The notes below the pieces were generated by a model, which had not been told where the DNA came from, searched no databases, and saw nothing but the letters and a program-made list of their open reading frames with translations. A DNA stretch of 62,119 nucleotides from Bacteriovoracaceae bacterium UBA4096 (GTDB lineage Bacteria > Bdellovibrionota > Bacteriovoracia > Bacteriovoracales > Bacteriovoracaceae). Below are positions 17,370 through 28,023 of the stretch, one piece after another. Position 1 is the stretch's first letter. Each line of letters opens with the position of its first letter. Made by a program: the position numbers and the translations under genes. Where the stretch lies: assembly GCA_002381945.1 (NCBI GenBank), contig DFXY01000024.1, positions 1 to 62,119 of the forward strand. Reading direction: 5' to 3'.

Positions 17370-18730
17370 TGAGTAAGACTGTGACCAAGAAATTCAAAAA
17401 AGTACTAATCGCCAATCGTGGTGAAATTGCTATTCGTGTAATCAGAAGCTGTAAAGAGCTCGGTATTGAGACCGTTGCGATACATTCTACTGCCGATGAA
17501 GATTCCCTGCATGTGAAGATGGCCGATGAGTCTGTTTGTGTTGGTCCTGCCAAATCTACTTTTTCTTATTTAAATATTCCCCAGATTCTTTCCGCAGCAG
17601 AAATTACAGGTTCAGATGCCATTCATCCTGGTTATGGATTTCTATCCGAAAATGATGAATTCGCTGAGATGTGTGAGAAATGGGGTATTACCTTTATTGG
17701 TCCAAGCGTTCAGTGTATCCAGTCAATGGGTGATAAAATTGAATCTAAGATCACTGCTAAAAAGGCCAAAGTACCTACACTTGAACCAATCTATGTGAAG
17801 GATGCTGACGACGCTTTTATTAAAAAAGAAGTCGAGAAAATGGGCTTCCCGATTTTGATTAAAGCTTCAGCTGGTGGCGGCGGCCGTGGAATGAAACGAA
17901 TTGATTCTTTTGAAGAACTCTGGCCGGCACTGGCCCGTTTGCAGGAAGAAGCAAAGGCTGCTTTCGGCGATGGAACCCTCTTCATCGAAAAATATATTGA
18001 AAATCCTCGCCACATTGAGGTTCAGATTCTTGCTGATAAACACAAAAACGTAATCCATTTAGGAGAACGTGATTGTACGATACAAAGACGATTCCAAAAA
18101 ATACTTGAAGAAGCACCTTCTCCGGTTCTGACTCAAAAAGTTCGGGAAGAGATCTGTGATGCTGCCGTTAGGTTGGCCAAATTTGTCGATTATGATTCTG
18201 TAGGTACGGTTGAATTCCTGTATGATCAGGATACCCAGAAATTCTATTTCATGGAAATGAATACCCGTATTCAAGTTGAGCATCCGGTAACTGAAGGACG
18301 AACAGGGGTGGATTTAATCTCTGAGCAAATCCGTCATGCACAAGGAGATGTTTCTCGCTTTAAGCAGTCAGATATTATTTTCCGAAATCATGTCATCGAA
18401 TTTAGAATTAATGCTGAAAATTACCGGACAGGTATGCCATCTCCTGGCCATATTACCCATTATCACAGACCTGGTGGTATTGGAGTCAGAACTGATGACT
18501 ATATCTACACCGGATATACTGTACCTCCTTACTACGACTCTATGATTTCTAAGATTATTGTTCAGGCCGATAACCGTGCCAATTGTATCACCAGGGCCAA
18601 AAGAGTTCTGAATGAAACAGTGGTGAGTGGGATCGAAACAAACATCAATCTTCACAAGGAAATCCTGGATGATCCGGCCTTTGTAGAAAGTAAGTTTTCG
18701 ACCAATTATTTATCCAAAAAACTCATTTAA
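17369..18730 (+). CDS. accC: Biotin carboxylase subunit of acetyl-CoA carboxylase
   Basis: ATP-grasp enzyme that carboxylates biotin on AccB. It has the N-terminal ANRGEIAIRVIR motif, HPGYGFLSEN, the glycine-rich ATP loop KASAGGGGRGMK near residue 165, and EMNTRIQVEHPVTE near 296 with the catalytic Glu and Arg residues. The length of 453 is normal. The GTG start overlaps the accB stop by one base, so synthesis of the two subunits is coupled. Confidence 0.95.
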   Translation: MSKTVTKKFKKVLIANRGEIAIRVIRSCKELGIETVAIHSTADEDSLHVKMADESVCVGPAKSTFSYLNIPQILSAAEITGSDAIHPGYGFLSENDEFAEMCEKWGITFIGPSVQCIQSMGDKIESKITAKKAKVPTLEPIYVKDADDAFIKKEVEKMGFPILIKASAGGGGRGMKRIDSFEELWPALARLQEEAKAAFGDGTLFIEKYIENPRHIEVQILADKHKNVIHLGERDCTIQRRFQKILEEAPSPVLTQKVREEICDAAVRLAKFVDYDSVGTVEFLYDQDTQKFYFMEMNTRIQVEHPVTEGRTGVDLISEQIRHAQGDVSRFKQSDIIFRNHVIEFRINAENYRTGMPSPGHITHYHRPGGIGVRTDDYIYTGYTVPPYYDSMISKIIVQADNRANCITRAKRVLNETVVSGIETNINLHKEILDDPAFVESKFSTNYLSKKLI

Positions 18731-18776
18731 AAGTATAATAATTTTAAGTGTTTAATGTGCCACAGGAAGGGGCATT

Positions 18777-20153
18777 TTGGAGTCTATTTCCCAACTTCGG
18801 CAAATGATGGCCGACCAGAAATTTTATGAGGTTCAACGACTAATTGAAGTTCAATTAACACTTCAAGCTGTGGACCGTTTCGAACTTCTGAAAATTTATT
18901 TTCAATCACTTAAGGTTCAACACAAGAACATATCAGTTCATTTGGGTCTTGAGCTTGCTGAGTATGAATCAAGCGCGAAGAACCATGATGTTGTTCTTAA
19001 ACTTATTCGTGAGTTACCATTTAAGGATCAGCAGAAAAATTTCAACAAAATAAAGCAGCTCATCGTAAAAGCTGCAGAAGATCAAGGACAAGTGGATGAG
19101 ATCTATTTGCAGGTTTCTGATTTCTTAATTAAACAATTTGAAAAGAGAACTCCCTACATTCCTACATGGGTAGGCAATCTAATTGAAAAATATTTCAAGC
19201 AGGATTTTAACTTAAAGCTCAAGGAACTTGCTCTTGCTCTCATGGTAAATGATTTGATTCTGGTGGAATCACTTGTTCAGAATCTTATCTATTCATGTAT
19301 GGAGAAATCATCTCCTAAGGGAACTGCTTCTAAGTTGCTTGCAATAAGTGAAGTAATGCAAACCGGTTCTCAGAAAGGGACCCTCGAGATTTATCAGAAT
19401 TTTTGCTATATTTCCTACCATGGTATAACGGGTTCATCCGATTATAAGCGTTTAGTGGAGATGGTAATTCATTTTGAAGATTATAGGCTTCAAGTTCTGG
19501 TGCTGAATTTATTGCATAGTCTTGGTCTTGAAGATGAAGCTAGATTATTTACCCCGGCGATTAAGAAGAATCCTAAGTATAATTTTGTATATCTTGATAA
19601 ATACTTTCCACATCTCAAATGTTACTTCATTCAACTAGATGTTCCTTCGGCCCATGAACAAACTGAACCCTTTATTCATACTGAAATTGCTGAAATAAAT
19701 AATTATGATGAAGAGGTTATGTCACCTGCCCTGGATATTGAAAACTTTGACGATGAACTCAGCTATTTTCAAATATTGAAATATCAAAATTATACAACTG
19801 ACCAGCTTTGTGACCTCGCCGTGAGCTTTTTACAATCAGAAATGCCTCGGGTTGCGCTCAAAGCTTCCGACCTTGCTATTAAACAATCCACTGATGATTA
19901 TTCTTTTTTAAAAGGATCATATTTAAAGCTCACAGCTCTTTTACAAATAAAAGATTATAGAGCAGCTCTTGATACTTGTTTGGTTGCACTGGCGAAGGCA
20001 ACAACCCAAAATGACATGTTGTCTTTTATGTATGGGCAAGCCGAAGTATTGATTCGGTTAAATGATCTTGCTGCTGCCAAGAAAGTACTTTTTCGAATAC
20101 TATCCATAGATTCACAATATCGCATGGCTAAAGAAAGGTTGGAAAAGCTGTGA
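18777..20153 (+). CDS. Helical repeat (TPR-like) protein of unknown function
   Basis: This 458-residue protein has no signal peptide and few features other than helical repeats; the clearest TPR-like units are at about residues 360-455 (ALKASDLAIKQ, RAALDTCLVALAK, DLAAAKKVLFRILSID). The start is TTG 18777, selected because AGGAAGGGG lies 5-8 bases upstream. The stop overlaps the next start as GTGA. It is therefore coupled to the TamB-like gene and may help outer-membrane assembly, but that is context only. Confidence 0.78.
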   Translation: MESISQLRQMMADQKFYEVQRLIEVQLTLQAVDRFELLKIYFQSLKVQHKNISVHLGLELAEYESSAKNHDVVLKLIRELPFKDQQKNFNKIKQLIVKAAEDQGQVDEIYLQVSDFLIKQFEKRTPYIPTWVGNLIEKYFKQDFNLKLKELALALMVNDLILVESLVQNLIYSCMEKSSPKGTASKLLAISEVMQTGSQKGTLEIYQNFCYISYHGITGSSDYKRLVEMVIHFEDYRLQVLVLNLLHSLGLEDEARLFTPAIKKNPKYNFVYLDKYFPHLKCYFIQLDVPSAHEQTEPFIHTEIAEINNYDEEVMSPALDIENFDDELSYFQILKYQNYTTDQLCDLAVSFLQSEMPRVALKASDLAIKQSTDDYSFLKGSYLKLTALLQIKDYRAALDTCLVALAKATTQNDMLSFMYGQAEVLIRLNDLAAAKKVLFRILSIDSQYRMAKERLEKL

Positions 20154-23100
20154 GATTTAAAAGCATCTTAGGTGCATTCATCTTTTTATTACTGGCGAGT
20201 TTCATTGCTTTTGTCGTCTTTATTCAAACAAAATCATTTGGCGGCTTAGTCACTCGTATTGTATCTGACTTATCCAGAAAGCAACTTGATACAGAAGTTA
20301 AAATTAAGAGTTTCTCTATCAGCGTGTTTCCCCCAGGATTAGAGTTAAATCGTGTTGTGATAAATAAAAAAATATCAGAACTTGAGAGCTTTGAGGCTGA
20401 ACTAGGAAGAATTGGTTTCTATATCAGCCTAATAGAAATAGAAGAAAAAAAACTGACATTTGGGGAAATACGAATTTCGGACTCAGTGATAAACTATCAG
20501 TTTCCTAAAAAGAATGAAGAATTAAAAGAAATTGATCAAAAGCTTATAAAAAAAATTTTTGATTTATCTAACAATGCTCCGGTCAGAATCGATACATTGC
20601 TGGTTGAAAATACAAAAATTATTGCCAATCATGAGCTAATGGATGCAAGAAGACTCAAAGTATTTAAAAAAGGTGATTCTTTCATTACTCGTTTTCATCT
20701 TACGAATGTAAGGCCCTCGGCGGAGAGTGATCTGAAAGTTGATGAGCTCTGGGGTGATGCTGAGGTTTCCAGAAAAAAGATTAATCTTTACCGGTTAAAA
20801 GTCCAACATGATGTCCATACCTTGTTACTTAAAGGTAAGTTTATTGACTACTACAAGCTAAAAGATAGTCAGTTCAATCTATTGGGTGAGACTCAAATCT
20901 ACCTTAAAAGTTTGAATCATGAATTACCAATATCGGAAATAGTGCAGATACAGAGTGGTATAGCAAAGTCTACTTTCCAGCTGAACTATATTGACGCTAA
21001 ATTAACTGCTAGTGCAGATCTGCTCTTGCAGAAATTAAGCTCAAACTTATTTAAAGCACAAGAAGTTCGATCTAGTTTCACTTTAAATGATAATAAAATC
21101 AATGTTGAAAAGTTAAGTTTGATAAACAAGCGCGAAAAGCTAAATTTGGTGGAAGCTGTCCTGATTGCCGACCTTAATCAAAAAAGTTTTTTACCACGGC
21201 CAATAAAAGTTTCAGTTGAGAATCTGCATTTAAATAATGCCTTGAGGTTTTTAGGTTCAAAACTTCAGGTACTAAAAGGTGAACTTAACGGACAGATCAA
21301 ATTCACTTACCGAAATAAAGATCTTTTCTTTGTCCCAGATAATAACTTCATTGTTAATAATCTTGGTTTAGTCGTTGGGGGGCCCCCAAAGCCCTTTACT
21401 GTTCTAATGGTTAAAAAAGCGAAGTTAAAAGATTCTCAATTTGCAGTTATCAATAACGAATTTCAAATGAGTTCTTCAGTAGAGCTGGCACGATCGAAGC
21501 TTGAAGTTGATGGATTCGTAAATAAAAAAAGAGTTCAATTCAATGTACCTGATGCCACAATTGATCTGGAAGATTTTGGAAACATTTCAAATCTGGATAT
21601 AAAAGGTGCCGGAGAACTTAGTGTAACAGTTGGTGGTCCTTTAGATAATACAATAATTAACATTCAAGGTAAGACAAAAGGTTTTGAGGTCCTAGGCTAT
21701 CGTCTGGGAAATACCGAAAAAAATCTTTCAATTGAACTAGGTTCATCAAATGTTATTATCAATAAAATGGACTCGAGATTCGGCAGAACGAGCATCACTG
21801 GTAATGGAACCATTAATTATAAAGATCAAGATATTGCTCTTGGAATCACCTCTGGTGAGACTAGCTTTGGAGATCTCTCCCAAATATTATATCCATTGTT
21901 CAAGGACATTAAGTTTCTTCCGGAAGACCTGAACTTTAAGGCGAAAGTAGATGCTGATATATTCGGGAAAACGAAAATGGACGATTTGAAAATCCGCTCA
22001 AAAGTTCACTTCTCTGATTTGCTGGCATATGGTGAAACGATTAATACCGGTTCGTTTAACGTTTCACTATCAGATCGTCTTCTTTCATTTAAAGATCTAG
22101 AAGCTTATAAATCAAAAGGCACAATCCTTGGTGATCTTCAAATTGGACTCAAAGATAAAAGTCTTAAACTTAAATATCGGTGGGAGAATCTTGAGTTATC
22201 TTCTTTTCATCTTAGTAAGAAGCTAAGGCTAAATTTCGATTCTAAAGTTTCTGGGGTCATAACTGGTGGCGGAACGACGGAGAATTATCTTCTCAAGCTT
22301 GAATCCACGGCCTTTAATACTGAATCCCCAGGTTATAAGTTTGAAGATTCTTTCATCGCCATGAATATCATGCCTCATCGAATTTCCGGGAAAATGATAC
22401 TACTAGGGGAAATTGTTGCATCTAATTTCAACCTCGCAATGAAACCAGGACTTGCATCTGATTTACTACTAAGAGTTCGTACCAATACAATTAAACCTTT
22501 TTTAGTAGCTCTATTTGGGCAACATCTTGAAGCTGAAGAGTTTAGTGGAAAAGTTGCTTTTGATCTCAATACTAAGTTTCAAGACGGCTTTAACCAATTG
22601 GATATGACTGGACATCTCAAACAGTTGGTCTTTAGTCACTCTAGTTTTAATGTAAACTACACTTCGATGACTCCTCAATTAATGGTTAAAAACAGCAATA
22701 TCCTGAAATGGAATATGGATATTAATCAACCTGACTTCAAGGTGATCACAAAAGGTGAAGGAGTCTTTGGGGAAAAAGTTAACCTAAGGCATGAATATAA
22801 TTTTAATTCAAAAATCCTGGAAGTATTACTGGATCCTGTTTTATCTTCGGACGGGGTTATAAAAAATATTGTTAATATTGAAGGTGATGGAACTGATTTT
22901 GACTTCAAGGCATCTTCTCAGTCTGAAGATCTGGATTTAACAATCAATTCCTTCCCTATTCCGGTTAATGATCTAAGATATAATATTGGTTACGCAAATG
23001 GCAGATTAACGATTAATAAGCTAACAACAGCACTTGACACTGGTTCTGTTGAAGTTTTAGGAGATATCTATTTTGATACCGATCAGCCGGATGTAAATTT

Positions 23101-24175
23101 AAAGTTTATGTTCGATAAAGCTGAAATTCCTGTTTTAGGTAAATCAATTGTTAACTTATCAGGTGAAGGCGTTATTCTTGGCAATAATCTACCTTATACT
23201 TTAAGTGGTGACCTACTGATTAATAAAGCCTTGATAGTCAATGAGCTCAATGAATTTAGCTCTAAATCGGCTGCATTCTCTCAAATTCGTTTTTTGCCAA
23301 AAAATCAAGAATCTCCATTAGGTAAGCTCCTGACATTGAATGTGAACATCAAGGCCGAAAATCCAATTCGGGTAATCAATTCACTAATGGATGTCGCCCT
23401 GATAGGCGAGGTAAGAATTACTGGAAATCCCGCTCGTCTAAGGGGCGAAGGACGTTTACTGACGCCAGCAAATTCATCTAGAATATTTTTTAAAAACAAC
23501 GAGTATATGATTACTTCTGCGGATATAAATTTCAATCCAAAGAAAGAGTTAAGCAATCCTGATTTTGATGTTCAGGCCCTGACATTAATCTCCAATTATA
23601 AAGTTTACCCTAAAGCTTATGGAGATCTGGAGCGATTTAATTTTGATCTGACTTCAGATCCTGCTCTTCCTCGAAACTCGATTTTATCACTAATTGCATT
23701 TGGCTATACCGATGAAATTCAAAGTGCCCTTAGACCTGAAGATCAGCAAAATTTAAATCAAGTAGGAGTGGGGTCTTTTGTTTTTGATCGCTTCAAGATC
23801 AGTGACATTCTAAATAAACAATTTGGACTTCAAGTTAACTTAGGTACAGTGATTGAACAATCTGGCACTGACAGCCTACTTACGGGCAGAACCCAAGAAG
23901 GCCAGTCAGGACAAGGCGGAGGTTCTATCGGCAGAACTCGATCCGCTACAAAAATTGAATTGAAAAAACGCCTGGATGAGGCCCTTACGCTATCGGTATC
24001 CAGTACGATGGGCGGGAGTATTGGCCAGCGACAAAGTATGAATCTGAATTACGGATTATCTCAGAAGATACAGGTAGAGGGTGTCTATGAGTTAAGGACC
24101 AATGAGGAAGGTCAGGAAGATGTCATCGACAATTCTATTGGCGGTGACTTGAAATTCAGGTGGACCTTTAAATGA
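20150..24175 (+). CDS. tamB: TamB-like translocation/lipid-transfer protein (AsmA superfamily)
   Basis: Very large periplasm-spanning protein of 1341 residues with one N-terminal transmembrane helix (about 6-28), then long repetitive beta-strand sequence typical of the bridge-like AsmA/TamB proteins. The C-terminal part matches the TamB (DUF490) region: RVINSLMDVALIGEVRITGN, GRLLTPANSSRIFFKNNEY, and DLTSDPALPRNSILSLIAFG near residue 1170. Known TamB works with TamA in outer-membrane protein insertion and phospholipid transport. Here an Omp85 gene follows with an ATGA overlap, which supports such a pair. The start is GTG at 20150. Confidence 0.87.
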   Translation: MRFKSILGAFIFLLLASFIAFVVFIQTKSFGGLVTRIVSDLSRKQLDTEVKIKSFSISVFPPGLELNRVVINKKISELESFEAELGRIGFYISLIEIEEKKLTFGEIRISDSVINYQFPKKNEELKEIDQKLIKKIFDLSNNAPVRIDTLLVENTKIIANHELMDARRLKVFKKGDSFITRFHLTNVRPSAESDLKVDELWGDAEVSRKKINLYRLKVQHDVHTLLLKGKFIDYYKLKDSQFNLLGETQIYLKSLNHELPISEIVQIQSGIAKSTFQLNYIDAKLTASADLLLQKLSSNLFKAQEVRSSFTLNDNKINVEKLSLINKREKLNLVEAVLIADLNQKSFLPRPIKVSVENLHLNNALRFLGSKLQVLKGELNGQIKFTYRNKDLFFVPDNNFIVNNLGLVVGGPPKPFTVLMVKKAKLKDSQFAVINNEFQMSSSVELARSKLEVDGFVNKKRVQFNVPDATIDLEDFGNISNLDIKGAGELSVTVGGPLDNTIINIQGKTKGFEVLGYRLGNTEKNLSIELGSSNVIINKMDSRFGRTSITGNGTINYKDQDIALGITSGETSFGDLSQILYPLFKDIKFLPEDLNFKAKVDADIFGKTKMDDLKIRSKVHFSDLLAYGETINTGSFNVSLSDRLLSFKDLEAYKSKGTILGDLQIGLKDKSLKLKYRWENLELSSFHLSKKLRLNFDSKVSGVITGGGTTENYLLKLESTAFNTESPGYKFEDSFIAMNIMPHRISGKMILLGEIVASNFNLAMKPGLASDLLLRVRTNTIKPFLVALFGQHLEAEEFSGKVAFDLNTKFQDGFNQLDMTGHLKQLVFSHSSFNVNYTSMTPQLMVKNSNILKWNMDINQPDFKVITKGEGVFGEKVNLRHEYNFNSKILEVLLDPVLSSDGVIKNIVNIEGDGTDFDFKASSQSEDLDLTINSFPIPVNDLRYNIGYANGRLTINKLTTALDTGSVEVLGDIYFDTDQPDVNLKFMFDKAEIPVLGKSIVNLSGEGVILGNNLPYTLSGDLLINKALIVNELNEFSSKSAAFSQIRFLPKNQESPLGKLLTLNVNIKAENPIRVINSLMDVALIGEVRITGNPARLRGEGRLLTPANSSRIFFKNNEYMITSADINFNPKKELSNPDFDVQALTLISNYKVYPKAYGDLERFNFDLTSDPALPRNSILSLIAFGYTDEIQSALRPEDQQNLNQVGVGSFVFDRFKISDILNKQFGLQVNLGTVIEQSGTDSLLTGRTQEGQSGQGGGSIGRTRSATKIELKKRLDEALTLSVSSTMGGSIGQRQSMNLNYGLSQKIQVEGVYELRTNEEGQEDVIDNSIGGDLKFRWTFK

Positions 24176-26994
24176 TGTTATTTTTTATACTCCTTCTAAA
24201 TTCAGTTTTTGGGTTTGCTGCATCAGGTTTTTCATTGAGTGAAGTTATCGTAGATTGCCCTCCATCAGTTACTTGTACTCAAAGAACTGCTCGCTTCAAT
24301 AACCTTATCGGGGAGTATCGCAGTCAAGTCCATCTTAAAGAGACTTTAAGGGTGATGGCATCGGACGGCGGCTACCGTACATTCTCTTACGTTCTTAATG
24401 AGGACAAAGGGAAGTATTCATTAATGATCAAATTCAATCTGAAGCCAACGATTAAAGAAATTAACATAGGTTTTACAGATAGAAATCTTGAACATGATCC
24501 TGCTCAACTTGTGTCTTTAAGGGAAGGCGAATTTTTTGAATCCCAGAAACTAAAAGCCTCAATGAAAGGCTTAAAGAGTCGGCTTGAAGGTATGGGGTTT
24601 CCTAAAAACTCTTATTCTTTTGAGGTTATTGAGAAAGAAGAGTTGGTTTATATAAATATCGTTATTACACTCGGGAATCCAAGGATATTCAAGAGTGCTA
24701 GTACTAATTCTAAATCAACTTACATTCAAGAGTACTTTAATAACAAATTCCTAAATCTTTATAATAAGCCTTTTGATGTGACCAAGTTTAAGAATTATCT
24801 GGATGATGCACAAAAAGAACTATTCTCTTATGGATATTATCTCCTGAATCTGGACTTTCGACCAATCGTTAAGGGAAATCGGGTAACTCTTGATATAAAA
24901 GTCAATAATGACCAATTGTTTGCTTTTGATTTTAAGAATCTCAAGGTGGAAGACCGCTCAGTCATTCATGATTTAATGATCGATCTTTTTCGCAAATATA
25001 AACGCACTCTCAATACAGTCACTATAAAGAATGCCTTGAACGAGCATTATAATAACCGAGCATTACTAAATGCTAAATTTGTAGTGGAAACCTCAAAATA
25101 TAAAAATAACTATGATGAAGCCGTAAAGCTTTATCGTATTTTCTTATATGAGGATGGAAAGACACGGATAGAGAATGTCGTCTTCACTGGAAACATTTAT
25201 CTTAAAAACTCAAAACTAAAACGGCTCTATGAAAAAGAAGCTTTTGAGCTGGCTTCTTTACAATACTACGACCGGGAATACCTGGCCTATTTCCAGGAGT
25301 ATTTGAAAACTGAGTATATAAGACGTGGCTTCGTCCAGGTTCGAGTTCTAGACCCTGTCACTACTTTTGATTCCGAAAAGAAAGTGGCAAGGGTCGAATA
25401 CAGCATTCAAGAAGGTCCACGGGCCTATGTCCGAAAAATACTGTTTGAAGGTTTACCAGAAGAATTTAAGCATTCCATCTTGTCAGAACTCACAAACAAA
25501 ATAGGCAGCCCTTTTAATCCAATTGCCATGGTAGAAGATATTAAAAAAGTTGCTAACTATCTTCAAGAACAGGGCTATTATTATGCTGAAGTTTCAAATG
25601 CTAATGACAGTGACTTTGTTCGATATTCTAAAACAGGATCTGATGTAGATATTCAGTTTAAAATTACAGCTGGACCAGTTATTAAATTGAACCGCATCTT
25701 ATATCTTGGGAATGACAAAACTAAAAAGAAAGTTATTTGGAAAAAAATACTTCTCGATGAGGGAGAGATTGTCACACCTACCAAAACCCGGGAAATAGAA
25801 TCTGCCCTGTCGGCCACCGGACTGTTTACATCAGTAAGTGTTACCCCTCTAAGACATAACTCAAAAAATGCAGCGACTGACTTAATTGTAAAAGTAGTGG
25901 AAAGGGAATACGGACTGGTAGAAATTGCACCCGGTTATCGAACAGATTTAGGGATAAAACTTACAGCTACTGCAACTTATCAGAATATAGGTGGATATAA
26001 TCGCGCACTGACTCTCAGGAGTCAGTTAAACCACAGGCTAAGCTTTCGTACTTTGGATCCTGAAAGACGTAAAGATGCTGAACAACTACTAGAACACAAT
26101 ACCTCTGTCTCATTTAACCAAGGTGATATCTTTGATTCATTAATTGATCTAGGTACGAGTGCGGCCTATCAGACCAGGCGCTTTTATTCTTTTGATGCTG
26201 ACATATTAAGACTTAATGGGACTCTGACCCGTGATCTATCAAAACGTCTTTCTTCATCCATCAGGTACCAGTTTGAAGATATAAGCCAGTACAATGCCAC
26301 TCAGGCCATTGATAATGGCAGTTTTCAGATTGGAGCGATCACTCCCAGCCTTACTTATGACTTACGAAATAGCCAGGTGAATCCTTTGAAAGGTGCTTTC
26401 TTTAATCTTTCAACCGAATTTGCTAATCCCTATTTTTTCTCTCAGAAAGAGCCAGATCTCACCATTAATTACTATAAACTGATTAGCCGGAATCGTTTTT
26501 ACATCCCATTTAAAAATGGCACAGTGGCCGTTTCGGTGGTTGGTGGTTTACAGGAAAACTTGGCAACAGAAAAAGTGAATGTAGATGGGTCTGAGCAAAC
26601 TAAAGGCTATATCCCAAACATTAAAGTTTTTCGGCTAACTGGTATGGATATCGTACGAGGATTTAATGACGAAGAAATGAACCGATTACCGGATGATAAG
26701 GATATTTCTGAGGTCCGGGTCGACAACAGAGCTTATTTGGCCAACTTTAAACTGGAGCCACGCTACTTTATTAACGACAGTCTTATGGCCGGAGTTTTTT
26801 ATGATGCAGGGCGCGTCTTTGTCGACCGAATGGATTTAGGCGAACTTAGGGACTCGGTCGGAGTTACCTTTAAAATTATCACCCCAGTGGGTACCTTAGA
26901 CTTTGACTACGGAATAAAACTCTTGAGAAAGAAAGATGCCAGTGGTAATTTAGAGGACCCCGGACGCTTCCATGTGTCAATCGGCTTCTTTTAA
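24172..26994 (+). CDS. Omp85-family outer-membrane protein (TamA/BamA-like)
   Basis: The 940-residue protein has a signal peptide, several POTRA-like domains (about residues 25-570; for example YGYYLLNLDFRP, RGFVQVRVLDPV, QGYYYAEV) and a C-terminal surface-antigen barrel. In the barrel, LTYDLRNSQVNPLKGAFFNLS and GAFF-type repeats lead to a terminal GRFHVSIGFF. The terminal Phe is the normal BAM recognition signal. It has more POTRA sequence than E. coli TamA (three). It overlaps the TamB-like gene by 4 bases, so TamA-like is preferred to BamA; no skp, lpx or bamA context is seen. Confidence 0.85.
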   Translation: MMLFFILLLNSVFGFAASGFSLSEVIVDCPPSVTCTQRTARFNNLIGEYRSQVHLKETLRVMASDGGYRTFSYVLNEDKGKYSLMIKFNLKPTIKEINIGFTDRNLEHDPAQLVSLREGEFFESQKLKASMKGLKSRLEGMGFPKNSYSFEVIEKEELVYINIVITLGNPRIFKSASTNSKSTYIQEYFNNKFLNLYNKPFDVTKFKNYLDDAQKELFSYGYYLLNLDFRPIVKGNRVTLDIKVNNDQLFAFDFKNLKVEDRSVIHDLMIDLFRKYKRTLNTVTIKNALNEHYNNRALLNAKFVVETSKYKNNYDEAVKLYRIFLYEDGKTRIENVVFTGNIYLKNSKLKRLYEKEAFELASLQYYDREYLAYFQEYLKTEYIRRGFVQVRVLDPVTTFDSEKKVARVEYSIQEGPRAYVRKILFEGLPEEFKHSILSELTNKIGSPFNPIAMVEDIKKVANYLQEQGYYYAEVSNANDSDFVRYSKTGSDVDIQFKITAGPVIKLNRILYLGNDKTKKKVIWKKILLDEGEIVTPTKTREIESALSATGLFTSVSVTPLRHNSKNAATDLIVKVVEREYGLVEIAPGYRTDLGIKLTATATYQNIGGYNRALTLRSQLNHRLSFRTLDPERRKDAEQLLEHNTSVSFNQGDIFDSLIDLGTSAAYQTRRFYSFDADILRLNGTLTRDLSKRLSSSIRYQFEDISQYNATQAIDNGSFQIGAITPSLTYDLRNSQVNPLKGAFFNLSTEFANPYFFSQKEPDLTINYYKLISRNRFYIPFKNGTVAVSVVGGLQENLATEKVNVDGSEQTKGYIPNIKVFRLTGMDIVRGFNDEEMNRLPDDKDISEVRVDNRAYLANFKLEPRYFINDSLMAGVFYDAGRVFVDRMDLGELRDSVGVTFKIITPVGTLDFDYGIKLLRKKDASGNLEDPGRFHVSIGFF

Positions 26995-27062
26995 TCCCCC
27001 GAATTTTAAAAGAGCCTGAATGCTCCCGCTGACCCTTAGCAAGTTGGCTTAGCGAGTTGTTC

Positions 27063-27092
27063 TTGACGTATGGCCGCAATGTTCACTATAAG
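27063..27092 (+). promoter_or_regulatory. Sigma-70 promoter of rplM-rpsI
   Basis: TTGACG (27063-27068), an 18-base spacer and TATAAG (27087-27092) lie 36 bases before the rplM ATG. This is a strong match for a housekeeping promoter in the gap after the Omp85 gene. Confidence 0.75.
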
Positions 27093-27127
27093 GGACAAAA
27101 TTTTTATTAATTAATGGAAGGTTGATT

Positions 27128-27574
27128 ATGATCACTCAGAAATCGTATACGATCACTAAAGCCGAAATGGGCGATAAAAAGTGGTTCGTTGTAGACGCAA
27201 CAGATATGGTTGTTGGTCGTCTTGCATCTGAAATTGCGAAGATTCTTCGCGGTAAGCACAAGCCTCAGTTCACTACCCACAATGACGCTGGCGATTTCGT
27301 TATCGTTGTTAATGCAGAAAAGGTGAAGTTCACTGGTAAGAAATGGGACGATAAGAACTATTTCTGGCACACTAACCACATTGGTGGAATTAAGAAGCGT
27401 ACTGCTAAAGAGCAACTTGCTAAACACCCAGAGTTAATCGTTGAAGAAGCGGTTAAAGGGATGCTTGGTAAAAATACTCTAGGCCGTTCACAGTTCACTA
27501 AGCTGAAAGTATTCGTAGGTCCAACACATACCCACGAAGCCCAGAAGCCTGAACCATTAACTTTCAAATTTTAA
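27128..27574 (+). CDS. rplM: 50S ribosomal protein L13
   Basis: Large-subunit ribosomal protein of 148 residues. It has the L13 signature VDATDMVVGRLASEIAKILRGK, then VVVNAEKVKFTGKKW, KGMLGKNTLGR and a closing GPTHTHEAQKPE. ATG 27128 is preferred because GGAAGG lies 6 bases upstream; an in-frame TTG at 27122 is too close to that site. rpsI follows after 16 bases, the standard bacterial pair. Confidence 0.96.
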   Translation: MITQKSYTITKAEMGDKKWFVVDATDMVVGRLASEIAKILRGKHKPQFTTHNDAGDFVIVVNAEKVKFTGKKWDDKNYFWHTNHIGGIKKRTAKEQLAKHPELIVEEAVKGMLGKNTLGRSQFTKLKVFVGPTHTHEAQKPEPLTFKF

Positions 27575-27590
27575 TTAAAGGTAGATCGAT

Positions 27591-27992
27591 ATGAGCAAAG
27601 CTAAATCTTATGATCTTCACACTATCGGCCGTCGTAAATCAGCAGTAGCTAGAGTTTACGTTTCTCGTGGTACTGGTAAAATTCTTATCAATGCACGTGA
27701 CGTTCAAAACTACTTCCCTAAAGCGACAAGTCGTTACATCGTTTTTCAACCTCTTAATCTTTTAAAGATGAATGAAAACTACGATTTCAAAATAAACGTA
27801 AAAGGCGGCGGAGTTACAGGTCAAGCTGGTGCTATTCGTCTTGGTATCGCTCGTGCACTTCTTAAGCTTGCTCCTAATTCTAGAGCAGAGCTTAAAACTG
27901 CCGGCTTCTTAACTCGTGACTCTAGAAAAGTTGAGCGTAAGAAGTATGGTAAGTCTGGTGCTCGTAAATCATACCAGTTCTCTAAGCGTTAA
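27591..27992 (+). CDS. rpsI: 30S ribosomal protein S9
   Basis: Small-subunit protein of 133 residues. It shows the S9 features GRRKSAVARVYV, GGGVTGQAGAIRLGIARALL, DSRKVERKKYG and the conserved C-terminal KSYQFSKR tail that reaches the P-site tRNA. It is the second gene of the rplM operon and is followed by a terminator. Confidence 0.97.
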   Translation: MSKAKSYDLHTIGRRKSAVARVYVSRGTGKILINARDVQNYFPKATSRYIVFQPLNLLKMNENYDFKINVKGGGVTGQAGAIRLGIARALLKLAPNSRAELKTAGFLTRDSRKVERKKYGKSGARKSYQFSKR

Positions 27993-28023
27993 TTTCGACA
28001 AGAATTCAACACTACAATTCAGA

